A stretch of 25,370 nt of DNA from SUG1106 sp964651095 (GTDB lineage Bacteria; Bacillota; Clostridia; Peptostreptococcales; Anaerovoracaceae). This document shows positions 1 to 6,680 of the stretch, in pieces (the first letter of the stretch is position 1; each line of letters opens with the position of its first letter). The translations under genes and the position numbers were made by a program. The stretch spans positions 1-25,370 of the forward strand of contig CAZYWO010000023.1 of the NCBI GenBank assembly GCA_964651095.1, written 5' to 3'. The notes beneath the pieces are model-generated. The model was not told the origin of the DNA, made no database searches, and saw only the letters and a list, made by a program, of their open reading frames with translations.

Positions 1-140
1 ATCTGATCCTGCTAAAAATATGAGGCTCTAATTTGCGTTTTAAGCGATTTTTTTTAGAAAGTCTACCGAGATTACCTTGAAAATTTTGGTCGAAAAGCGA
101 CAAAACGCCATTTAAAGAACAATTGCCGCTTTTCATATAA
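1..140. other. Intergenic stretch after yneA, nothing certain
   Basis: No supported gene. On the minus strand a 23-codon ORF (109 to 38) begins MAFCRFSTKIFK but has no ribosome site, and a small GTCG/CGAC hairpin and a run of eight T (plus strand) are present. It may be the edge of a repeat or an RNA that continues outside the window. Confidence 0.3.
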
Positions 141-440
141 TTAGTGATAAATTGGGACCTGTATTGTCATGCCGACTACCAATTCATCGGCTGTTATATC
201 GTTAATGCTGCACAATTGATAAACAGCCTGACGAATATCGGTATCTCTTGGCATATAAGTTTCGGCAATTGACCACAAAGTGTCACCGGACATAATTTCT
301 AAATCCATATATTCCTGAATTGTGGAACTTGCAGCAGTATTTAAACCTAGTACAAAATGAATAACTGTAGTTAGTAAAATGATAGTTAAAACGATAAAAA
401 CCGTAAATCTGAATCTGCTGGATATTCTGTACTTTGTCAT
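141..440 (-). CDS. yneA: YneA-like LysM protein, probable SOS cell-division suppressor
   Basis: A 99-residue protein with a short basic N-terminus, one hydrophobic helix at about residues 10-33 and a LysM domain filling the C-terminal half (SGDTLWSIAETY ... ADELVVGMTIQVP). This is the architecture and size of Bacillus YneA, a membrane-anchored, secreted-face protein that delays septation during the SOS response. The ATG at 440 is chosen over an in-frame GTG at 449 because the AAAGGGG ribosome binding site lies 10 bases before the ATG but only about one base before the GTG. It is transcribed alone from a promoter flanked by LexA boxes (separate entries), which supports the SOS role. Unlike Bacillus, no divergent lexA is adjacent. 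A generic LysM envelope protein is the alternative, but the SOS boxes make YneA the better call. The division role is inferred from the family and the boxes. Confidence 0.8.
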   Translation of the reverse strand: MTKYRISSRFRFTVFIVLTIILLTTVIHFVLGLNTAASSTIQEYMDLEIMSGDTLWSIAETYMPRDTDIRQAVYQLCSINDITADELVVGMTIQVPIYH

Positions 441-458
441 TAGGTTCACACCCCTTTC

Positions 459-472
459 AAAACATTTGTTCT
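459..472 (-). promoter_or_regulatory. LexA (SOS) box A, overlapping the transcription start
   Basis: Minus strand reads AGAACAAATGTTTT, close to the Firmicute SOS consensus CGAACRNRYGTTYC. It sits between the predicted start site and the ribosome binding site of the LysM gene. Confidence 0.7.
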
Positions 473-479
473 TTTCTAT

Positions 480-508
480 AATATACCAGAATGAACGTTC
501 TTTGTCAA
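480..508 (-). promoter_or_regulatory. Sigma-A type promoter of the yneA-like gene
   Basis: On the minus strand, TTGACA (503-508) and TATATT (480-485) are separated by exactly 17 bases, which predicts a transcription start near 473. The spacer contains the short palindrome GAACGTTC at 493-500. LexA boxes lie upstream of the -35 and directly over the predicted start, so a bound repressor would block the polymerase. Confidence 0.75.
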
Positions 509-516
509 TACAAATT

Positions 517-530
517 TAAACGTTTGTTCG
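517..530 (-). promoter_or_regulatory. LexA (SOS) box B, upstream of the -35
   Basis: Minus strand reads CGAACAAACGTTTA. Both half sites are intact, with only the last position of the consensus off. It lies 8 bases upstream of the -35 hexamer. Confidence 0.75.
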
Positions 531-558
531 GATTAAACAAAAAAAATTTTTAAAAATA

Positions 559-592
559 CGAACAAATGTTGATGATTTAGAACAAATATTTG
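559..592 (+). promoter_or_regulatory. Two further LexA-like boxes (C and D)
   Basis: Plus strand 559-572 reads CGAACAAATGTTGA, a good SOS box. 579-592 reads AGAACAAATATTTG, a weaker one because the GTT half site has become ATT. They lie 20 bases apart, about two helical turns. No plus-strand gene follows them, so they more likely act on the yneA-like promoter from a distance or are relics of a lost divergent gene. Confidence 0.55.
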
Positions 593-608
593 AAAAGATA
601 AAAATAAA

Positions 609-656
609 AACAATCTGTAAATTATATCATAAGAAAGATATGGCTTACAGATTGTT
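609..656 (-). terminator. Terminator after the TVP38-family gene
   Basis: A perfect 12-base inverted repeat, AACAATCTGTAA (609-620) and TTACAGATTGTT (645-656), whose loop contains a second short ATATC/GATAT pairing. On the minus strand it is followed by TTTTTATTTTTATC. It lies about 60 bases past the stop codon at 718 and would end the long transcript that starts at asp23. Confidence 0.75.
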
Positions 657-717
657 ATTGTTTTAAATTTCGTCGATTTTTATTGCTTAAAAGTTCCCTA
701 CCCTTGACTTTCTGACT

Positions 718-1455
718 TTATTTTGAGATTTTATTATAGAATTTATCCATATAAGCATTAATCTTTTTCCTGAAAATCACACAAGTGCCGAAAGTAATAC
801 ATGCGATAGCAGCAACAATTATAACGCCTATATAGTTCTGTTCATTAAGCATATTGCCAATGAGAAGGCTTCCTACCATTCCCGGAATCCTGCCGATGGC
901 GGACAGAATTATAAACGGTTTAAACCTTATTTCAGAAACTCCGGCGGCGTAACTTACCATATCTTTTGGAACTCCCGGAATAAGATATATAAGGAAGATT
1001 ATCACATAAACTTTTTTAGAATTAAGTCTTTCGATATAGTAAGACATTTTTTCTTCACCAAAGAAGAGATGAAGAAAATCTCTGCCCAGAATCTTTGCAA
1101 GTCCAAAAGAGATTGCAGTTCCTATAACAGCTCCGGTCATTGCGAACAGCAGAGCCGACCAGAATCCGTAAAGGTATCCGGCAGCCATTTGCACAACTTG
1201 TCCGGGTATAAAGCTTATGACTACTTGCATGATCTGTAGTCCTATATATATAAATATTGATGTGGTTTCGTATTTTTGAAGCAGTTCTACGGTGTCGTCG
1301 ATACTTTTCATGTGCTGCAATACGTCGCTGCGACAAAACCCAATATAAAGAGGAATTCCTACCACAATAGTCAAAAGCAGTATTATTTTTAAAATTGAAA
1401 TTGCGAGCCCTTTCTTGCTCTCATTTTTTGCCTTTTTTATATTCTCAACACCCAT
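718..1455 (-). CDS. TVP38/TMEM64 (VTT/SNARE-associated) family membrane protein
   Basis: A 245-residue polytopic protein with a hydrophobic helix at about residues 17-42 and further membrane segments to residue 235. The central region is a VTT domain: a PG-x-V-VQMAAGYLYGFWSA stretch followed by GAVIGTAISFGLAKILGRDFL and, later, the YLIPGVPKD re-entrant-type motif. Family members are integral membrane proteins of the DedA/TVP38 type, linked to lipid scrambling or transport and to membrane homeostasis. The substrate cannot be told from sequence. The ATG follows AGGGG at a normal distance. It lies 18 bases after the PLP-enzyme gene and is the last gene before the terminator at 609-656. Confidence 0.88.
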   Translation of the reverse strand: MGVENIKKAKNESKKGLAISILKIILLLTIVVGIPLYIGFCRSDVLQHMKSIDDTVELLQKYETTSIFIYIGLQIMQVVISFIPGQVVQMAAGYLYGFWSALLFAMTGAVIGTAISFGLAKILGRDFLHLFFGEEKMSYYIERLNSKKVYVIIFLIYLIPGVPKDMVSYAAGVSEIRFKPFIILSAIGRIPGMVGSLLIGNMLNEQNYIGVIIVAAIACITFGTCVIFRKKINAYMDKFYNKISK

Positions 1456-1473
1456 TTTATTTTCCCCTGTAAA

Positions 1474-2763
1474 TTATAATCTAATGAGTTCCTTCCTCAA
1501 AAGTGCGTCTATTGACTTGATTACGCCCAGTTTTGAGTGTTCATAAGTCAGACCGCCCTGAAAATACACATTATAAGGCTCTCTGATGGGAGCGTCGGCG
1601 CTGAGTTCGATGGATGAACCTTGAACAAAAGCTCCTGCTGCCATTACCACCTTAGATTCGTAGCCGGGCATATCCCATGGAATCGGTGTAACGTGAGCAT
1701 CTATAGGCGCTGCTGCTTGAATCCCTTCACAGAAAGTCGTTACTTTTTCCGGGCTTCCGAGTTTAATGGCCTGAATTATATCGCTTCTTGTATCATCTAC
1801 TTGAGGGCATATTTCAAATCCCATCTTTTCATAAGCTTTTGCGCATAATACGGCGCCTTTTACAGCTCCGTTTACTACTTTTGGGGCCAAGAAGATACCC
1901 TCGAACATGGCTCTTGTCTGACCGAATGTAAGACCACATTCACCCCCGATTCCCGGACAGGTCATTCTGTACTGGATTTTATCGATTAAATCCTGACGTC
2001 CTGCAACATATCCCCCTGTGAGCGCAAGACCTCCGCCCGGATTTTTAATAAGAGAACCTGCGATTACGTCAGTCCCCACATCTGTAGGTTCTTTAATATC
2101 AAGAAATTCTCCATAGCAATTATCTACCATTTTTACTATATCAGGATTCAGCTTTGTAACAAATTTGGCCCATTCTTCGATCTGATCGATTGTGATTGCC
2201 TTTCTCCAGCCGTAACCTGTAGCGCGTTGAACCGTTACCATTTTGGTTTTTTCCGAAATAGCTTTTCTTATTCCTTCTAAATCTATGGAACCGTCAGGCA
2301 GAAGTTCTACTTGCTTATAAGTTACGCCGTAATCTTTTAGCGAGCCGTTGCCATCTCCTCTTATTCCTATGACTTCCTCTAAAGTATCATAAGGACCTCC
2401 CGTACAGTAAATTAATTCATCTCCCGGTCTTAAAATACCCAGAAGAGTTATGGCAAGAGCATGGGTTCCGTTGACTATTGTAGGTCTTACCAATGCAGCG
2501 TCTGTATGAAAAATGTCTGCATAAGTGCGTTCGATGGCATCGCGGCCGGGATCGTCATAACCATATCCGGTGTTCCAGCCGAAGTGCATGTCGCTGATTT
2601 TATTTTTTTGAAAGGCGGCAAGCACTTTATACTGGTTATATGCCATTATATCATCAATTTTTTCAAACTGGGCAGAAATTTCATTTTCGGATTCTGCTAC
2701 CAGATTCAAAACTCTTTCATCGATTTTAAAATGCTCTTTTAAAAGTTCCTCAGTTAAATTCAT
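1474..2763 (-). CDS. Aluminium-resistance / methionine gamma-lyase family PLP-dependent protein
   Basis: 429 residues, full length for the family annotated as 'aluminum resistance protein' or 'methionine gamma-lyase family protein', a fold-type I PLP enzyme group. Visible landmarks are GYGYDDPGRDAIE near residue 66, RPTIVNGTHA (93-102) in the cofactor phosphate region, VDNCYGEF with Asp214 suited to contact the pyridine nitrogen, and SLIKNPGGGLALTGGY with the likely Schiff-base Lys240. The true reaction is not established for this family; a C-S lyase activity on sulfur amino acids is the usual inference. Its ATG overlaps the stop codon of the recombinase gene (ATGA), and an AAAGGA site precedes it. 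In clostridia this gene often accompanies miaA, hfq and lexA, so its place here is normal. Confidence 0.88.
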   Translation of the reverse strand: MNLTEELLKEHFKIDERVLNLVAESENEISAQFEKIDDIMAYNQYKVLAAFQKNKISDMHFGWNTGYGYDDPGRDAIERTYADIFHTDAALVRPTIVNGTHALAITLLGILRPGDELIYCTGGPYDTLEEVIGIRGDGNGSLKDYGVTYKQVELLPDGSIDLEGIRKAISEKTKMVTVQRATGYGWRKAITIDQIEEWAKFVTKLNPDIVKMVDNCYGEFLDIKEPTDVGTDVIAGSLIKNPGGGLALTGGYVAGRQDLIDKIQYRMTCPGIGGECGLTFGQTRAMFEGIFLAPKVVNGAVKGAVLCAKAYEKMGFEICPQVDDTRSDIIQAIKLGSPEKVTTFCEGIQAAAPIDAHVTPIPWDMPGYESKVVMAAGAFVQGSSIELSADAPIREPYNVYFQGGLTYEHSKLGVIKSIDALLRKELIRL

Positions 2764-3893
2764 TTGTCAGTCCTTTCTTCTTCCCATTCCATGTCTTTTA
2801 CTAAATCTCGTTTAACATTCATCTTGTGGCGGGCATAGAGCTGGGTAGTAGTTACCTGCTCATGGTCTAAAAGTGCGGCCACATCAAAAATAGAATTTCC
2901 TCTGCCTATCAGGCTGGTAGCAGCCGTAGCCCTGAGTTTATGCGGGCTGTAACCGCCCTTACGGGTAGTATGTAGGGCGATGGCTGTATATTTTTTTACC
3001 AGTTCTCTTATTTGGCGTTCTGTCATTCTCTTTCCTTGCATAGAAAGGAAAAGCGCATCCTTATGCTCCTCTGCCAGAGACTTGTCTGAAACCCTTTCGT
3101 TATCTATATAATCGTGTAATACAGCCGTTACCGAATTATTAAGCGGCATGATGGACTCTTTGCCGCGTTTTCTGTAAATTTTAAATTCCCCTCGGTTAAA
3201 GTTAAAAGAAGACACGTTAAGCTGCTGTAATTCTGAGAGTCTTAATCCATAAGTAAGGAAGACCATGAGAATAGCTTTATCTCTTTTTTTGGTTTTTTCC
3301 CAATAAGTACGTTCATGTGCAGTAAGTCCTGCGCCTGTGGAAACTGCGTCGAGCATAATCATCACCTCGTCATCTTGGAGGGCTTTAATTTCACGTTCGC
3401 CTGCTTTGGGAACTCTTATGGGGTCAAAACCGTCGGTAATGTTTTTAGACAAAAGTTCATCTCTGTAAAGATACTTGAACATGACTGAAACAGAAGATTT
3501 TTTGCGAGCCAGCGACTTGTTGGAATTTTCGTATATATATACTGCATTGTCGGTTTCCACTTTATATTTTCTGCAATAATCCATAAACATATTTACGTCT
3601 GTTGCTCGTACTTGCTCTAGGTCGGAAAGTTTGATTTTATCTGTATTTTCTGCCTGTGTCAAATCAGTTTCATCTATTAAATATTTAAAGAAAAACTTTA
3701 TGTCGCGTAGATACGCAAGTCTGGTTGCAGGCAGAACATTGCCTCTCAAATAAGCAAAATATCCGCGTAGAAACTTGGGAAGCTGGTTTTCCAGTTCTTC
3801 ACATTCCAGATATATATCGTTTTCTTTTTTTATTACGTTATCGGGTTTGTCACTTTTATTGTGAATTTTTATTTCTTTTGTGTTTGTACCCAT
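2760..3893 (-). CDS. Tyrosine site-specific recombinase (XerC/D-like)
   Basis: 377 residues, longer than classical XerC/XerD (about 300). An N-terminal SAM-like DNA-binding domain (about residues 38-150, with a KSLARKKSSVSVMFKYL helix) precedes the catalytic domain. All six catalytic positions are present: Arg218 (YGLRLSE), Lys245 (RGKES), His318 and Arg321 (SPHKLR), His344 (LLDHEQ) and the nucleophile Tyr353 (TQLYARH). A charged insertion (AHERTYWEKTKKRD) precedes the first catalytic motif. It should cut and rejoin DNA at a specific site; the target is unknown. No attachment-site repeats, phage genes or transposon ends are visible around it. The ATG has GAGGA 9 bases upstream and lies inside miaA (25-base overlap), so it is built into the repair/tRNA operon rather than being a recent cargo gene. 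Whether it is the chromosome dimer-resolving Xer protein is open. Confidence 0.87.
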   Translation of the reverse strand: MGTNTKEIKIHNKSDKPDNVIKKENDIYLECEELENQLPKFLRGYFAYLRGNVLPATRLAYLRDIKFFFKYLIDETDLTQAENTDKIKLSDLEQVRATDVNMFMDYCRKYKVETDNAVYIYENSNKSLARKKSSVSVMFKYLYRDELLSKNITDGFDPIRVPKAGEREIKALQDDEVMIMLDAVSTGAGLTAHERTYWEKTKKRDKAILMVFLTYGLRLSELQQLNVSSFNFNRGEFKIYRKRGKESIMPLNNSVTAVLHDYIDNERVSDKSLAEEHKDALFLSMQGKRMTERQIRELVKKYTAIALHTTRKGGYSPHKLRATAATSLIGRGNSIFDVAALLDHEQVTTTQLYARHKMNVKRDLVKDMEWEEERTDK

Positions 3894-4798
3894 TTTATTA
3901 TATCCTCAATTGCTGTTTCGTCGTTATCATAGTCGTTTATATTAAACCACTTCATATCTTCATATCTTCGGAACCAGGTAAGCTGACGTTTTGCCAGATG
4001 GCGGCTGTTCTTCTTTATCAGCTCTATAGCCTCCTGCATGGTGTAAAGTCCGTCAAAATACGCAATGATTTCCTTATATCCTATTCCCTTCATGGAAATA
4101 TCAGCTTCTTCAAGCCCCGTCTCCAAAAGGTTTTCCACTTCATCGAAAAGTCCCTGTGAAACCATAATGTCTACTCTTTTATTTATTCTATCATAAAGTT
4201 GGTCACGATTTCTTGTCAAACCTATTAAGATCGAGTCATATTCCTTACATTTTTCTTTACAATTCTTAAAATCGGCAATATTATTCCCGTTGATTGCTCC
4301 TTCTAAAGCCCTTATAACCTTCTTTACGTTATTGGGATGAATACGTTTTGAGGCTTCCTTATCGATACTTTGGAGTTTTTTATAGATATATTCGGGACCG
4401 AAAAGCTCGGCTTCTTCTTCTAAAGTTTCTCTAAGCTGATTATCCTGTGGTGCGTTCCCAAAATCCATATCGTAAAGGAGCGCATTGAGATACAGCCCGG
4501 TTCCGCCGCTGATTACAGGCGTTTTCCCTCTGCTGAATATATCATTAATAGCTGATTTCGCCATTTGCTGATACATGGATACGGAAAACGGTTCTTTGGG
4601 ATCGATTTGGTCAACGAGCCAGTGCTTTACTTGTGCTTGTTCATCTTCTGTAGGTTTAGCGCTTCCTATATTCATGTATTTATAAAGCTGCATAGAATCG
4701 CAGGATACTATTTCACCGTTAAAAGCTTTTGCAATCTCTATGGCATATTTAGTTTTTCCCACAGCAGTAGGTCCTGCAACTGCTATAATCTGACCCAT
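3869..4798 (-). CDS. miaA: tRNA dimethylallyltransferase MiaA
   Basis: 309 residues, normal family length. It transfers a dimethylallyl group from DMAPP to N6 of A37 in tRNAs reading UNN codons. The P-loop GPTAVGKT is at residues 9-16, followed by the family motif SCDSMQLYKYMNIGSAKPT and later VISGGTGLYLNALL, SMKGIGYKEI and the C-terminal QLTWFRRY. A single base separates its ATG from the mutL stop codon, and the RBS (GAGGG) lies within the end of mutL, so translation is probably coupled. Its 3' end overlaps the recombinase gene by 25 bases. The usual next gene in Firmicutes, hfq, is absent. Its DMAPP substrate comes from the pathway fed by dxs in the same gene run. Confidence 0.97.
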   Translation of the reverse strand: MGQIIAVAGPTAVGKTKYAIEIAKAFNGEIVSCDSMQLYKYMNIGSAKPTEDEQAQVKHWLVDQIDPKEPFSVSMYQQMAKSAINDIFSRGKTPVISGGTGLYLNALLYDMDFGNAPQDNQLRETLEEEAELFGPEYIYKKLQSIDKEASKRIHPNNVKKVIRALEGAINGNNIADFKNCKEKCKEYDSILIGLTRNRDQLYDRINKRVDIMVSQGLFDEVENLLETGLEEADISMKGIGYKEIIAYFDGLYTMQEAIELIKKNSRHLAKRQLTWFRRYEDMKWFNINDYDNDETAIEDIIKWVQTQKK

Positions 4799-4799
4799 T

Positions 4800-6680
4800 T
4801 TATACCCTCTTAAACATTTTTTCTATTTCATAGCGCGTCAACTTGATAAACGTAGGTCTGCCGTGAGGACAACTAAAAGGATTTATGCACGATGAAAGGT
4901 CGCTTATGAGAGCGATTACTTCCTGTTCCTTGAGTATATCGTTTGCCTTGACGGCTGCCTTGCAGGACATCATTATAAGTTTGTTGATTACTACGCTGTT
5001 TGATAGATTAGTTGAATTGTGTATATTTTCGATAAATTCATTTATAAAGTCTTCAGCTTCGGAAAGTTCCATAAACATTGGAATTTCAGATACTCTGTAT
5101 GTATTTTGTCCGAATTCTTCTATGGTAAAACCCATTTTTTGCAGTGCATCCATCCAGTCGAAACTGTTTTCGCTGGTAGATAAGGATACATTGATGATTA
5201 TAGGCATCATAATAGGCTGTCTCATTTTATTTGAATTTTCATATTCACCTACGAGTTTTTCGTAGAAAATTCGTTCATGAGCAGCATGTTGATCTATTAA
5301 ATAAAAATTCGTTTCATCTACGGCGGTTATGTATGTGTCGAATATTATCCCTGTTATAGTGAGCCGGCTGAAATCAAAAGGTTTAAGCATCGGTTCATAT
5401 ATTTGGATATGAGACTGCTCGTCAGGTTTTTGAGAAGTTTCCATAGCCCCCATGTTTTTTGTAACTTCATCAGCAGGGTTAACAATGTTTGACAGTAACT
5501 CTTTTATGTCAACTTGTTCTTCTCTTGCTTTTTCACTTTCACTTTTTCCTTTCGGCAGCGATTCTTTAAAAATATTGGCGCTGTCAATCTGTGAAGCAGG
5601 CGAAACTTTTACTCCGTCAAAGATCCGCTCAAATACTTTAAGCCCTGAAATATCATTAGCTTTGTTATTGAAAATATTTCCCGCATCCACTACCGCATCT
5701 TTTGTAGCGAGTGCAATTTTTATTGCCCGGGAAATAAACTCTATGATCATATTTTCCTCGTCGAAACGTACTTCCCTCTTATTTGGATGTATGTTTACGT
5801 CGATGGTTTGCGGATTTACCCGAAGGAAAATAAAAACTATAGGATAACGACCTTCAAAAAGTCTTTCTTTGTATCCTGAAGCTACGCCTCGTTCTATGAC
5901 TTTGCTGTTTACCACTCGGCCGTTTACGAAGAAAATCTGGCTGCTTCTCGTAGTCTTACTCATAGCAGGCGTTGAAATATATCCATCCACTGAAAGCCCG
6001 TCTTCCGTGTAATTTAAGGGAACCATGTTCTTAGCGTCAATATCGCTGTAAACCCGCAGGATGGTATTGAGCCTGTTTCCGTCTCCAAGAGTGGAAAACA
6101 GTATCTTCCCGTTGTTTATAAGTCTGAATTTTATATCCTTATATGCCAGCGCAATTTGAGACATGAAATCTATAATCATCCCGCTTTCGGCAGAATCCGA
6201 TTTCATAAATTTTAATCTTGCCGGAGTATTGTAAAAAAGATCTGTAATCACCAAAGTGGTTCCTTCCGGACAACCGGTATAATCGTCGGAAATAACCGTA
6301 CCTCCGTGAATAACAAGGCGCGTGCCATTTTTTTCATCAGCAGTCTTAGTAATAAGTTCTGTCCTTGTAACGGCAGCGATTGAAGCCAGAGCTTCGCCTC
6401 TAAACCCAAGAGTATCTATAGCATCTAAGTCCTTTACCGTTTCAATTTTACTGGTTGCATGACGAAGAAAGGCTGTTTTAACCTCATGGTGAGGAATTCC
6501 ACAGCCGTTATCAGTTACTCTTATATACGATTTGCCGCCGTTTTTTATTTCCACAACTATGGAAGTAGCTCCTGCATCTAAGGCGTTTTCAACCAATTCT
6601 TTTACGATTGAAATGGGGCGTTCAATTACCTCCCCTGCTGCGATTTTGTCGGCAATTGCTTTTTCAAGAACTTTAATCAT
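4800..6680 (-). CDS. mutL: DNA mismatch repair protein MutL with endonuclease motif
   Basis: 626 residues. The N-terminal GHKL ATPase shows KIAAGEVIERPISIVKEL, the Glu/Asn pair in ELVENALDAG, DNGCGI and TLGFRGEAL. The C-terminal domain carries DQHAAHERIFYE, matching the DQHA-x2-E-x4-E metal-dependent nicking motif, plus CKAAVKA and SCPHGRP zinc-site motifs. QPIMMP near the endonuclease motif resembles the Q-x2-(L/I)-x-P beta-clamp binding motif of Bacillus MutL. It should therefore nick the error-containing strand after MutS recruitment, the mechanism used by bacteria lacking MutH. Its ATGATTAA start overlaps the mutS stop by 8 bases. The linker at about residues 340-430 is low in conserved motifs, as usual. 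Confidence 0.97.
   Translation of the reverse strand: MIKVLEKAIADKIAAGEVIERPISIVKELVENALDAGATSIVVEIKNGGKSYIRVTDNGCGIPHHEVKTAFLRHATSKIETVKDLDAIDTLGFRGEALASIAAVTRTELITKTADEKNGTRLVIHGGTVISDDYTGCPEGTTLVITDLFYNTPARLKFMKSDSAESGMIIDFMSQIALAYKDIKFRLINNGKILFSTLGDGNRLNTILRVYSDIDAKNMVPLNYTEDGLSVDGYISTPAMSKTTRSSQIFFVNGRVVNSKVIERGVASGYKERLFEGRYPIVFIFLRVNPQTIDVNIHPNKREVRFDEENMIIEFISRAIKIALATKDAVVDAGNIFNNKANDISGLKVFERIFDGVKVSPASQIDSANIFKESLPKGKSESEKAREEQVDIKELLSNIVNPADEVTKNMGAMETSQKPDEQSHIQIYEPMLKPFDFSRLTITGIIFDTYITAVDETNFYLIDQHAAHERIFYEKLVGEYENSNKMRQPIMMPIIINVSLSTSENSFDWMDALQKMGFTIEEFGQNTYRVSEIPMFMELSEAEDFINEFIENIHNSTNLSNSVVINKLIMMSCKAAVKANDILKEQEVIALISDLSSCINPFSCPHGRPTFIKLTRYEIEKMFKRV

Noticed and set aside
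441..449. GTG at 449 as the start of the YneA-like protein
   Set aside because: The ribosome site lies only about one base before it; the ATG at 440 has correct spacing.
493..500. GAACGTTC palindrome as a further LexA box
   Set aside because: The two half sites touch, whereas the SOS box needs four bases between GAAC and GTT; it lies in the promoter spacer and may be chance.
2760..3893. Integrated prophage or transposon around the tyrosine recombinase
   Set aside because: Neighbours are housekeeping genes with overlapping codons; no att repeats, phage genes or excision protein are seen.
3725..4159. Plus-strand ORF of 144 codons opposite miaA and the recombinase
   Set aside because: It is the antisense of two clear genes, is rich in Phe, Leu and Cys as antisense frames often are, and has no ribosome site or recognisable domain.
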